The position numbers and the translations under genes are program-made. Source: Acidobacteria bacterium 13_2_20CM_2_57_6 (GTDB lineage: Bacteria; Acidobacteriota; Terriglobia; Acidiferrales; UBA7541). Taken from it: a stretch of 39,294 nucleotides of DNA. A model generated the notes under the pieces. The model made no database searches and had not been told where the DNA came from. It saw only the letters and a program-made list of their open reading frames with translations. Below are positions 17,401 through 25,110 of this stretch, piece by piece (position 1 is the stretch's first letter; every line of letters begins with the position of its first letter). The stretch spans positions 1 to 39,294 of the forward strand of contig MNEA01000168.1 in assembly GCA_001917435.1 (NCBI GenBank). The letters are read 5' to 3'.

Positions 17401-17797
17401 CCGCGTAAGCTTCGCGCCCGGAATGAAAAAGCACGCGCTTGCCGTCCGGAGTCCATCCCACGGCGATGTCGGCTGCGGGATGCCAGGTCAGCCTGCGCGG
17501 CTCGCCGCCCTCCGCGGGCATGACAAACACATCTATGTTTCCGTCGTACTGCCCTGAAAACGCGATCCATTTTCCATCGGGCGAAAATACCGGCAGCCCT
17601 TCGTGTCCGCCGGTGGTCAGTTGCCGCGCATCTCCGCCATCGCGTGGCACGCTCCAGAGGTAGCCTCCGTAAGCGAAAACGACGTGGGTCTTGCTGACTG
17701 TCGGCGAATGCGCAAGCAGCGGCGTTTCTTCCGCCGCGCGGGCCAGCGCCCCTAAAACCACTAAAATACCCAGCAGTGTTGCGATTCGAAAGCGCAT
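14486..17797 (-). CDS. Secreted tricorn-type protease (TolB-like propellers, PDZ, S41 peptidase)
   Basis: A 1103-residue protein starting at the ATG at 17797, chosen because a strong Shine-Dalgarno sequence (GGGAGGA) precedes it and it begins with a signal peptide (MRFRIATLLGILVVLGALAR). An upstream extension to 18028 is open but overlaps the next gene and looks non-coding. Repeated blades (PVFSPDGKWIAFSGQYDGNI, AWSPDGKSIAYFSDESGEYA) form the beta-propellers. A Lys/Glu/Gly-rich insert occupies about 535-590. A core region, a PDZ domain (GVEVKPGEYLLEVEGREVRP) and an S41 serine-peptidase domain with NEMSGSGGDALPW and ENHGIAPDIEVENDP follow, matching the Ser- and Glu-containing motifs of tricorn. 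It probably degrades peptides in the periplasm. Confidence 0.94.
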   Translation of the reverse strand: MRFRIATLLGILVVLGALARAAEETPLLAHSPTVSKTHVVFAYGGYLWSVPRDGGDARQLTTGGHEGLPVFSPDGKWIAFSGQYDGNIDVFVMPAEGGEPRRLTWHPAADIAVGWTPDGKRVLFHSGREAYADFDRLYSVPVEGGPADVLPMWRAEDAWLSPDATRIAYVPNEVWQTSWKRYRGGQTTPIYIVRLSDLALEKVPRENSNDKHPVWFGDTVYFLSDRSGPVTLFAYDTKSKTVKQVIENKGLDFKSLSAGPDALVYEQFGGIYWFDPAGGKSKKVSIRIAGDLPATRPHYEKVAEKIQNAAISPTGARAVFEARGEILTVPGEKGDIRNLTRTPAVAERDPAWSPDGKSIAYFSDESGEYALHIADQAGSKAVKKFNLGNPPSYFYGPLWSPDSKKIAYTDKRLNLWYVDVEKGAPVKVTTDRYDDPTSGFSETWSPDSKWLTYAKLLANHLRAVFVYSVETGKESQITDGISDARYPVFDKGGKSLFFAVSTDVGLSAGWLDLSSFQHPVLRSVYVAVLKKGDPSPVEPQSDEEKAAEEKKDSSGGDKGKEADKSKEGEKGKEGEKGKEGEKKEEPVKVTIDLDGIGQRIVSLPIKAANYVGLDAGKAGTLFLSEIVDVPRFEPQTPATVSKFDLTTRKTEPFLSGINGLGVSANGEKVLYRQGQGWFIAKTDAAPKPGDGALKLEEMEVYVDPRAEWNQMYHEVWRIQRDFLYDPHHHGLDINAAEKKYASYLKGLAGRADLNYLFDEMLGEITIGHMFMGGGDVPKPREVKGGLLGADYKIENGRYRFARIYNGENWNPEQRAPLTQPGVEVKPGEYLLEVEGREVRPPSEVYSFFENTAGKQIKIKVGPNADGKDAKEVTVVPLPSEFPLRNRAWEEDNRRKVDELSGGKLAYVHVPDTAVRGYLNFNRFYFAQVGKQGAVIDERYNHGGEVADYIIDMLKRPLRNCAISREGEAFCSPLAQIYGPKTMIINEMSGSGGDALPWMFKQDQVGPLVGTRTWGGLVGIYGYPPLLDGGYVTAPRVAIYGLKGEWEVENHGIAPDIEVENDPASVAAGHDRQLEKAVEVTLEALKKSPVTIPEHPPYPNYHKK

Positions 17798-17960
17798 GCT
17801 TCCTCCCGGAAAACATTCCACTAGGACTTGGAAATTATCTTGGCGTAACTGGAACGGGCGGCTTCGCTTCACGTTGTTCCTTGGGATCACCGCCGCCGCC
17901 CAAACCCACCTTGTCAGACGCAAGAACCCCCAAATATATTTCCGCGAAAATGGCACTGGA

Positions 17961-18761
17961 TCACGGCAGCAGCGCGAAGACGCGCACCGCTCCGCCCGAG
18001 CCGCCTTCCAGCTTGATCGGCGCCACAATCAAAACAGCGCTCGCTTCAGGTACTTCGCTCATATCGGCCAAATTTTCGAGGTGATACAACCCGGCTCCCA
18101 GCGCAAGGTGATGCACCGCAAAATCCGCGGACGCACCGTAATCAATACTCAGCGTATCGCACCCCAGTCCGCTCACTCTCCGCGAAATCAGCAGCTTCGC
18201 CGCCTCCACGGAGAACCCCGGAAAATGCATTTTGCCCTTCGCATCTTGATTCCGGTACCTCTCTACATCCGGCCAGCGCGAGGCCCAGCCTGTCCTCAGA
18301 AGCACAATCGCGCCTTCAGGAATTCGTCCGTGCTTCTTTTCCCAATCCTCGATGCGTGTGGCGGTGAGCTGATAATCCGCATCTTTGTTACTTTCGACGC
18401 GGACATCGATCACCACCGCCGGCCCGAATAATTGCTTCACGGGAATCTGGTCAACTGTCGTCTTGCCAGGCGGAAAGTGCGCCGGTGCATCGAGATGTGT
18501 TCCATAGTGCTCCAGCATCCAGAAGCTCCGCGTGAAGTAGCCGTTCTTCTCGATCGTCGCATTCACCTTGGCTTCGAAAAATTTTTCATCCCCCGGCCAG
18601 GGCACAAGCTTGTCATTAATCGCGTAGCTCAAGTCCAAAACACGCGTCTTCCCGGAGGGGATTCCCTCAAGCATCGAATCGTGGTGCGCGCTCGGTACGA
18701 GGAGTGTGGAAAGAGCAGCAGGAATGGCGACAAGAATACAGAAGCGGCCAGCGGCAGCCAT
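17961..18761 (-). CDS. Exported cyclase-family metal-dependent hydrolase (kynurenine formamidase-like)
   Basis: A 266-residue member of the cyclase family (Pfam Cyclase). The metal-binding signature is present as YGTHLDAPAHF (consensus HxGTHxDxPxHF; the first His is preserved in EHYGTH). LDLSYAINDKLVPWPGD and GLGCDTLSIDYG also fit the family. The N-terminus MAAAGRFCILVAIPAALSTL is a signal peptide, so it is likely periplasmic. Relatives hydrolyse N-formylkynurenine or similar amides and lactones; the substrate here is unknown. It lies between the EVE-domain gene (45 bases upstream) and the tricorn gene (163 bases downstream). Confidence 0.88.
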   Translation of the reverse strand: MAAAGRFCILVAIPAALSTLLVPSAHHDSMLEGIPSGKTRVLDLSYAINDKLVPWPGDEKFFEAKVNATIEKNGYFTRSFWMLEHYGTHLDAPAHFPPGKTTVDQIPVKQLFGPAVVIDVRVESNKDADYQLTATRIEDWEKKHGRIPEGAIVLLRTGWASRWPDVERYRNQDAKGKMHFPGFSVEAAKLLISRRVSGLGCDTLSIDYGASADFAVHHLALGAGLYHLENLADMSEVPEASAVLIVAPIKLEGGSGGAVRVFALLP

Positions 18762-18806
18762 CTCTCACCTCAGTTCGCATTGCAGCAAACAACCCGGCGC
18801 GCGGCA

Positions 18807-19265
18807 TCAAGGCAGCGGAATTCCCGGAGTCGCCACAATCCCCGCCATGCGCAGAATTTCCTGATACTCCTGGTCGGTGAGCTGCGAAACGATTATCCGC
18901 ACATTCTTCAGCAATTTCATTTTCTTCAGCGCCGGATTCGCTCGCAGTTCCGCCAGCGTCACCTGCCGGGGCAGCTTCTCGAACGCTCGCAGGTCGGCAA
19001 CCAGATTTTTTCCCTTGTGGTCGTGCGGGTCCGGGTAGGGATCTCGCGTGACTTCAGCGATCGAGTACATGGCCCGCTCCGGGGCTGAGTGATAACACAG
19101 CACGCGGTCGCCCTTGCGCACCTGTTTCAACGCGCGAATGGCATCGGGCTTGGCCCCGGCCCCATCCCACATCTCCTTGCCCTTTACGAAGAGGGTGTCC
19201 CAGTGATAGTGGTGCGGGTCGGCGCTGAAGATCCAATAATGTCTTTGAACAGTCGTTATCGCCAT
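18807..19265 (-). CDS. EVE-domain protein
   Basis: A 152-residue EVE domain (PUA-like fold, related to YTH). Family features: HYWIFSADPHHYHWDTL, where EVE proteins have a WLFK-like start; IRALKQVRKGDRVLCYHSAP; SIAEVTRDPYPDP; and LRANPALKKMKLLKNVRIIV near the end. EVE domains are thought to read modified cytosines in DNA or RNA, often beside restriction or CRISPR systems. No such system is adjacent here. It is the first of three same-strand genes running EVE, cyclase, tricorn. The 151 bases upstream are AT-rich and hold no gene. Confidence 0.9.
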   Translation of the reverse strand: MAITTVQRHYWIFSADPHHYHWDTLFVKGKEMWDGAGAKPDAIRALKQVRKGDRVLCYHSAPERAMYSIAEVTRDPYPDPHDHKGKNLVADLRAFEKLPRQVTLAELRANPALKKMKLLKNVRIIVSQLTDQEYQEILRMAGIVATPGIPLP

Positions 19266-19416
19266 CGAGGCTTCAGGTCGGCAGCAATATACACGCTGGC
19301 ACTGAAAAAGCGAAACAAAATGTGCGCGTTACGGGAAACGGAGCTTTATAGCTAAACGCAGGTATAGGTGGCCATATTTCGGCAGAATTAATTGTAACTA
19401 ATTTATTTTCAACAGC

Positions 19417-19731
19417 TTAACAGTGGCTATCAGCATCCACGAAAATGTCTTCGCCGCGAACCTCGAGGCGGTAACAATCCACACCTACGGCAGGGTTCTG
19501 GCTGATCTTGCCGGTCATCACGTCATACTGCCAGCCGTGCCAGGGGCAGGTCACGACGTTCCCATCCATAACCCCTTGACCGAGCGGTCCGCCCCGATGC
19601 AAGCAAGTATTGTTGATGGCATAGAACTTGCCCCCCACATTGGCCAGGGCAATCGCTTTTCCCTCCACCTGGAATTCCCGAATCGTTCCCGGCGTGATTT
19701 CATTCGTTTTCGCTGCCCGCGCAAACGCCAT
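19417..19731 (-). CDS. Rieske [2Fe-2S] ferredoxin (NirD-like)
   Basis: A 104-residue soluble Rieske protein. The cluster ligands are Cys43 and His45 (CLHRGGPL) and Cys62 and His65 (CPWHGWQYD). It has no membrane anchor or signal, so it is a cytoplasmic electron carrier or an oxygenase/NirD-type ferredoxin rather than a bc1 subunit. The Cys at the very C-terminus (DADSHC) is unusual. It lies 100 bases downstream of nuoB on the same strand and could be cotranscribed with it; an electron-transfer link is possible but not shown. Confidence 0.93.
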   Translation of the reverse strand: MAFARAAKTNEITPGTIREFQVEGKAIALANVGGKFYAINNTCLHRGGPLGQGVMDGNVVTCPWHGWQYDVMTGKISQNPAVGVDCYRLEVRGEDIFVDADSHC

Positions 19732-19831
19732 CTTTATCTTGCCTCTCCTCTTCCCGTCTCTGTGCTCTCGGTGTGCTCTGTATAAGTTTCGCCTGCTATT
19801 GTTCCAATTCCGATTTCTCCGGTTCCATTTT

Positions 19832-20392
19832 CTATCGCGGTTCCGGCGTTTGCGCCACCATCACTCCCTTTTTGAACTCTTCGACCATCTGCGGCTTCAA
19901 GCGAACTTCCGTCGGCCGCTTCGCTAGCGTCATCTGGTCGATCTTGTCCTGCAGCTTCAGCAGCGCGAAGAAGAGCCCTTCCGGCCGCGGTGGGCATCCC
20001 ACAACGTACACATCTACCGGTACGATACGATCCACACCCTGCAAAACCGAATACGCATTAAACGGGCCACCGACGCTTGAGCACGCGCCCATCGAAATGC
20101 ACCACTTCGGGTCCGGCATCTGCTCCCAAACGCGCTTGAGCACAGGAGCCATCTTCAGCGTTACTGTGCCTGCCACAATCATCAAATCCGCCTGACGCGG
20201 CGACGGCCGGAATACTTCCGCTCCGAACCGCGCCATATCGAACCGCGAGGTCGTCGAGGCGATCATCTCAATGGCGCAGCACGCTAGCCCGAACGTCAGC
20301 GGCCAAATCGCGCTCTTCCGCGCCCAGTTGAACACGTAGTCCACCGACGTAATCATGAAGTTCTTTTCGAACCGTTGATCCAGTACGCCCAT
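19832..20392 (-). CDS. nuoB: NADH-quinone oxidoreductase subunit B (isolated gene)
   Basis: A 186-residue complex I subunit that carries the terminal cluster N2 passing electrons to quinone. All four cluster cysteines are present: the adjacent pair Cys38-Cys39 (GLACCAIEM), Cys104 ([11 protein letters not shown]) and Cys133 ([10 protein letters not shown]). The quinone-site segment RFDMARFG is intact. The C-terminus has about 30 residues beyond the core. It is unusual in standing apart: no nuoA, nuoC or nuoD flanks it, and a Rieske gene follows. The start is supported by GGAAGGA 7 bases before the ATG and by a sigma70-type promoter at 20419-20447. Confidence 0.97.
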   Translation of the reverse strand: MGVLDQRFEKNFMITSVDYVFNWARKSAIWPLTFGLACCAIEMIASTTSRFDMARFGAEVFRPSPRQADLMIVAGTVTLKMAPVLKRVWEQMPDPKWCISMGACSSVGGPFNAYSVLQGVDRIVPVDVYVVGCPPRPEGLFFALLKLQDKIDQMTLAKRPTEVRLKPQMVEEFKKGVMVAQTPEPR

Positions 20393-20418
20393 TGGCCGGT
20401 CCTTCCTTGATGAGGCCG

Positions 20419-20447
20419 AGTATATTCACCGTTCGCCCAAGAGTCAA
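20419..20447 (-). promoter_or_regulatory. Sigma70-type promoter of nuoB
   Basis: On the minus strand, TTGACT (20442-20447) and TATACT (20419-20424) are separated by exactly 17 bases. Each differs from consensus at one base. It lies about 27 bases before the nuoB start and immediately after the SDR gene, so nuoB is probably transcribed on its own. Confidence 0.75.
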
Positions 20448-20484
20448 AATTCTCTGACCTGCACAGGCGGACTGCGGCTCCGCT

Positions 20485-21309
20485 TCAAGTTTGCTGAGTG
20501 TCCTTGAGCTTGCGCGATAGTGTCTTCCAATACGTGCCGGGACGCAGGCGTTGCAGGATGTCAATTTTGTAAGCGTCCGAGCCGATCAGGATGCGCAGCT
20601 CACTTCGCTCCACACCGCGAAGAATGCGCGACGCCGCGTCTTCGGGAGAAGTCCGGAAAAGCTTTTCAAACCGGGCAACATCTTCCTCGCGACCGGTTCT
20701 GGTAACGCCGGCTCCAACGCGCGCGCGCCGGGCAATCGCCGTCCGGACTCCCGCCGGATGCACGCAAGAAACGCGCACTGGCGTGCCTTCAAGTTCATGC
20801 CGCAGGCATTCCGTAAATCCCCGCACCGCAAATTTGCTGGTCGAATACGCGGGCTGACCCGGAGGAGCAATTAATCCGAAAACACTCGAAAGGTTCACGA
20901 TGTGCGCCCGCTGCTCGCGCTTCAACAGCGGCAGAAAATACTTCACGCCATACACGGTGCCCCAGAAATTGATATTCATTAACCAGCGAAAATCGTCCAG
21001 CGAGATCTCCTCGAACGTGCCCTCCAGCGCGACGCCCGCGTTGTTAATCAACAGTGTTACGCGCCCGTGTTTTTTTCTGACATCCTCGGCGAACGAGCAC
21101 ACGGCTCTCTCGTCAGCGACGTCCAAAACGTGCGTGGTGATCAGCGCCCCCTTCTTCTCTAACGATCGCGCCGTCTGCTGGAGGCCCGCCTCGTCAATGT
21201 CCGCAAGTGCCAGCCCCGAATGCGCAGCCGCCAACTGCTGAGCAAGTGCCCGCCCAATGCCGGAGCCCACCCCCGTCACCACGGCCGTTCCTGCACTCAA
21301 GAATGACAT
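20485..21309 (-). CDS. Short-chain dehydrogenase/reductase (SDR)
   Basis: A 274-residue classical SDR. It has the nucleotide-binding TGVGSGIG (near 12-19), an acidic residue after the second strand (ADIDE), the structural NNAG (near 89-92), and catalytic Ser-Tyr-Lys in LSSVFGLIAPPGQPAYSTSK. ADIDE favours NAD over NADP. The long C-terminus (ILRGVERSELRILIGSDAYK and beyond) resembles the SDR subgroup annotated as lipid or steroid modifying, but the substrate cannot be told. It sits alone between the methyltransferase and nuoB genes on the same strand. Confidence 0.92.
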   Translation of the reverse strand: MSFLSAGTAVVTGVGSGIGRALAQQLAAAHSGLALADIDEAGLQQTARSLEKKGALITTHVLDVADERAVCSFAEDVRKKHGRVTLLINNAGVALEGTFEEISLDDFRWLMNINFWGTVYGVKYFLPLLKREQRAHIVNLSSVFGLIAPPGQPAYSTSKFAVRGFTECLRHELEGTPVRVSCVHPAGVRTAIARRARVGAGVTRTGREEDVARFEKLFRTSPEDAASRILRGVERSELRILIGSDAYKIDILQRLRPGTYWKTLSRKLKDTQQT

Positions 21310-21366
21310 TGGAAATCCGCGTTGCGGGGCAGTTCTATCACACGCGGCGGGACTCAGCCACTTGTT

Positions 21367-22059
21367 TCATTCTTTGGCGCCATGAAGGAGCAGCGCACCT
21401 TCGGCCTTGAAAGCGCGCAATTGTTCGGCATCGCGAAACCAACGCCCGGTGTAGACTTCCGGCGACGGAGAGCGGTCAACCATGCGCTGGTGCGCAACGT
21501 TCTTGAATCCCGCGTCACGGAACACTCCGCACCATTGTTCAGCAGAAAGAAGTTGCGTCGGTACCGCGAGGAGACTCCCCCACTGGTGGCAGTGCGGATT
21601 ATCGCGGTAGTAGTTGATCAGGATCCATGCTGAGCCGCGTTCGCTGAGAACCCGCGAAATATCCTTAAGGCCTGCGGCAGGATCGGGCCAGTAATAGGAC
21701 GACTCCACGGAAATCACGTGGGAGAAAAAATTCGGTTGCCAGGGAATTTGCGCAACTTCTCCCGCAACGAACAGCAAATTGTGAAAGTCCACGCTGCTGC
21801 GCCGCGCGTGGCGGATCATTTCGTCTGAAATGTCCATCCCCACCACGCGGCCTTCGGGCACCATTTTCGCCAGTCGTCGCGAAAGCCACCCTGCTCCGCA
21901 GCCTACGTCCAGGACGTTGTCCGTCGACCTAAGCCGCATCTTCTCCAGCACCGGCAGGGTGATGGGCAGGTGCTCCTGCTCCATCCCTTCACCACGCCCC
22001 GCCTCCGCCCAGCGGTTGAATTCCTCGCGCAAGGAATCGTTGGAAGTAGTCTCAGGCAT
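21367..22059 (-). CDS. Class I SAM-dependent methyltransferase
   Basis: A 230-residue methyltransferase from the ATG at 22059. The SAM-binding motif I is VLDVGCGAGWLSRRLA, with the acidic residue of motif II in VVGMDISDEM, and later motifs VAGEVAQIPW and SVESSYYWPDPAAGLKDISR. It resembles UbiE/Mlr-like small-molecule methyltransferases. The open frame runs 44 codons further upstream, but that part overlaps the end of thiC; starting at 22059 leaves 11 bases after the thiC stop. It is probably cotranscribed with thiC, though no thiamine step needing such an enzyme is known to me. Confidence 0.9.
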   Translation of the reverse strand: MPETTSNDSLREEFNRWAEAGRGEGMEQEHLPITLPVLEKMRLRSTDNVLDVGCGAGWLSRRLAKMVPEGRVVGMDISDEMIRHARRSSVDFHNLLFVAGEVAQIPWQPNFFSHVISVESSYYWPDPAAGLKDISRVLSERGSAWILINYYRDNPHCHQWGSLLAVPTQLLSAEQWCGVFRDAGFKNVAHQRMVDRSPSPEVYTGRWFRDAEQLRAFKAEGALLLHGAKE

Positions 22060-22070
22060 CCGTTGAAAGA

Positions 22071-23522
<1,452 letters not shown>

Positions 23523-23791
23523 TCAGAAACCGCGGCCCGCGCTCGCAACAAAAAATATTGCCACCGCGATCCTCCAGCATGAATTCAAATTATGGCACCT
23601 GGGGATGAACGCGGCAACTTCGCGATGCCGGGACACTGGGAGGCAAACCAGATTCCAAGCAGGATAGCGAAGAGATCAATCGCTCCGCGATTGAGAACAT
23701 GGAACTTGCACATTCGAATAGCAAATGCGCAGAGCCCGGCTCCAGAAAATAGCATCCAGGGATGAGTAGGAATACCAAAGTAAGAAGGTAT

Positions 23792-25108
23792 TTATTCCCT
23801 GATGCCAACAGGTGCCGAAGAAGGATTCTGAGCCGGATTATCCGCAGATGACATGGACGCCGGTTCGCGCATGCTGGAGACGGCGGACTGCGCAAGGCGA
23901 ACCTGTTGCTGGATTTCGTAAGCGAGGCGGCGCTCCTGCGGAGTGAGAGAAGGATTGTCCGCGAGCAATCCAGAGTAGCCGTATATGGCGGTCAGGGGAT
24001 TGTTGATTTCGTGAGCGGCACCGGAGACCAGGCGGCCGAGAGCCGCGAGCTTCTGGGAAAGCGCGATTCGTTCCTGAACCATTTTCAAACTCTCATACGA
24101 GGATTCCGTAAGACTAATCAAACGCTGAAGCTCACGATCCAGGATGAAAAGCCTAAGGAAACCCAGCGCGCCGAGGAAAAACATGGCGCCGAGAATGAGA
24201 CGCAGACGGAATGCGATGACTACTCCAGGTGCGGCTTCTTCCAGATAGCCGTATATCGCAAGCAGCGGCAAGGAAACAATGGCGACCATGCCCAGGCGCG
24301 CGGTCCACAATCCCTGACGATCGGATTCAGCAGGCGCTGACTCGGAAGAAGGCTGGAGATTCGAACCCATGGCGAAAGCGTAGATGATCCACAGACCACC
24401 CAGGCTAGGTGGCACATCATAGACACTTCCTGCGTAATATTTGCCGGCGGCCAATGCAAGGCCCTGAATAAGGTTGGCGAGCGCAAAAACCACGTTGCCC
24501 AGGCAAGCATGGCCGTAGAACCTGCGCCAAGCTCCCGTGGTTCTTCGCCAGAGCACAAGCAAGACAAGCACCACCGAGGATTGCTCACCCAGAACCAAGA
24601 AATAGTTAGCGCGATTGTACGAGGCGAAATTGTTGACGACGGTGAGCCACGGCACGACGAAGTAGCAATACAGGCACAGCCACCAGGAAAGGAGGAAGGC
24701 GAAATCAAGACGCCGGAAGCGCAAGTCGCTGGCGGCCGATTCCGAATGAGGACGAAAGGCGAGGGCCGCGAGCATAAGGGCGGGCATCAAGAAAAAGAAA
24801 CCGTCGCCGATCAGAGGATGTGGGGCCGGTTTCTTCAGTAACACTTCAGAGAAAGCCCAATAGGAATACGCAGAGAGGAGGAAAATAAAAGCGGCGGTGT
24901 TCAGAAGCCAGAACATGCGCGCGGGACCAGCGGAAGACCGAGAATTAAGTGCGCAGAGAACGATCGCGACGCAGGTGAGAATCAGCGACGCGATGTCGCC
25001 TACGACTGCGGCGGCATAACTTTCCTTCAGAGCAAAGGCGGCCAGTGTCTGGCCGACGGTGGTTACGAGGGCCACCTTGAGGCAAATCGACTGTGTCCGC
25101 GCGAGCAA
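23792..25108 (-). CDS. Membrane histidine-kinase subunit with intact H-box but no ATPase domain
   Basis: A 438-residue protein. Residues about 10-325 hold roughly eight hydrophobic segments, forming a membrane sensor shared with the next gene upstream (LLKKPAPHPLIGDG, TGAWRRFYGH, GKYYAGSVYDVP). A linker helix leads to a HisKA dimerisation domain: QKLAALGRLVSGAAHEINNP, with the phosphoacceptor His366 (CAC codon at 24011-24013), and a second helix at about 390-413. The protein then ends after a 25-residue Ser/Pro/Asn-rich tail. The N, G1, F and G2 boxes of the kinase catalytic domain are absent, and no frame downstream restores them. The TTG start at 25108 has GGAGGG inside the end of the upstream gene and follows its stop by two bases, so translation is probably coupled. 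It is likely the phosphate-accepting subunit of a two-gene kinase. Confidence 0.9.
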   Translation of the reverse strand: MLARTQSICLKVALVTTVGQTLAAFALKESYAAAVVGDIASLILTCVAIVLCALNSRSSAGPARMFWLLNTAAFIFLLSAYSYWAFSEVLLKKPAPHPLIGDGFFFLMPALMLAALAFRPHSESAASDLRFRRLDFAFLLSWWLCLYCYFVVPWLTVVNNFASYNRANYFLVLGEQSSVVLVLLVLWRRTTGAWRRFYGHACLGNVVFALANLIQGLALAAGKYYAGSVYDVPPSLGGLWIIYAFAMGSNLQPSSESAPAESDRQGLWTARLGMVAIVSLPLLAIYGYLEEAAPGVVIAFRLRLILGAMFFLGALGFLRLFILDRELQRLISLTESSYESLKMVQERIALSQKLAALGRLVSGAAHEINNPLTAIYGYSGLLADNPSLTPQERRLAYEIQQQVRLAQSAVSSMREPASMSSADNPAQNPSSAPVGIRE

Positions 25109-25110
25109 AG

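Noticed and set aside
17798..18028. N-terminal extension of the tricorn-like protease
   Set aside because: It overlaps the cyclase gene, lacks protein-like composition, and the ATG at 17797 has both a signal peptide and a strong Shine-Dalgarno sequence.
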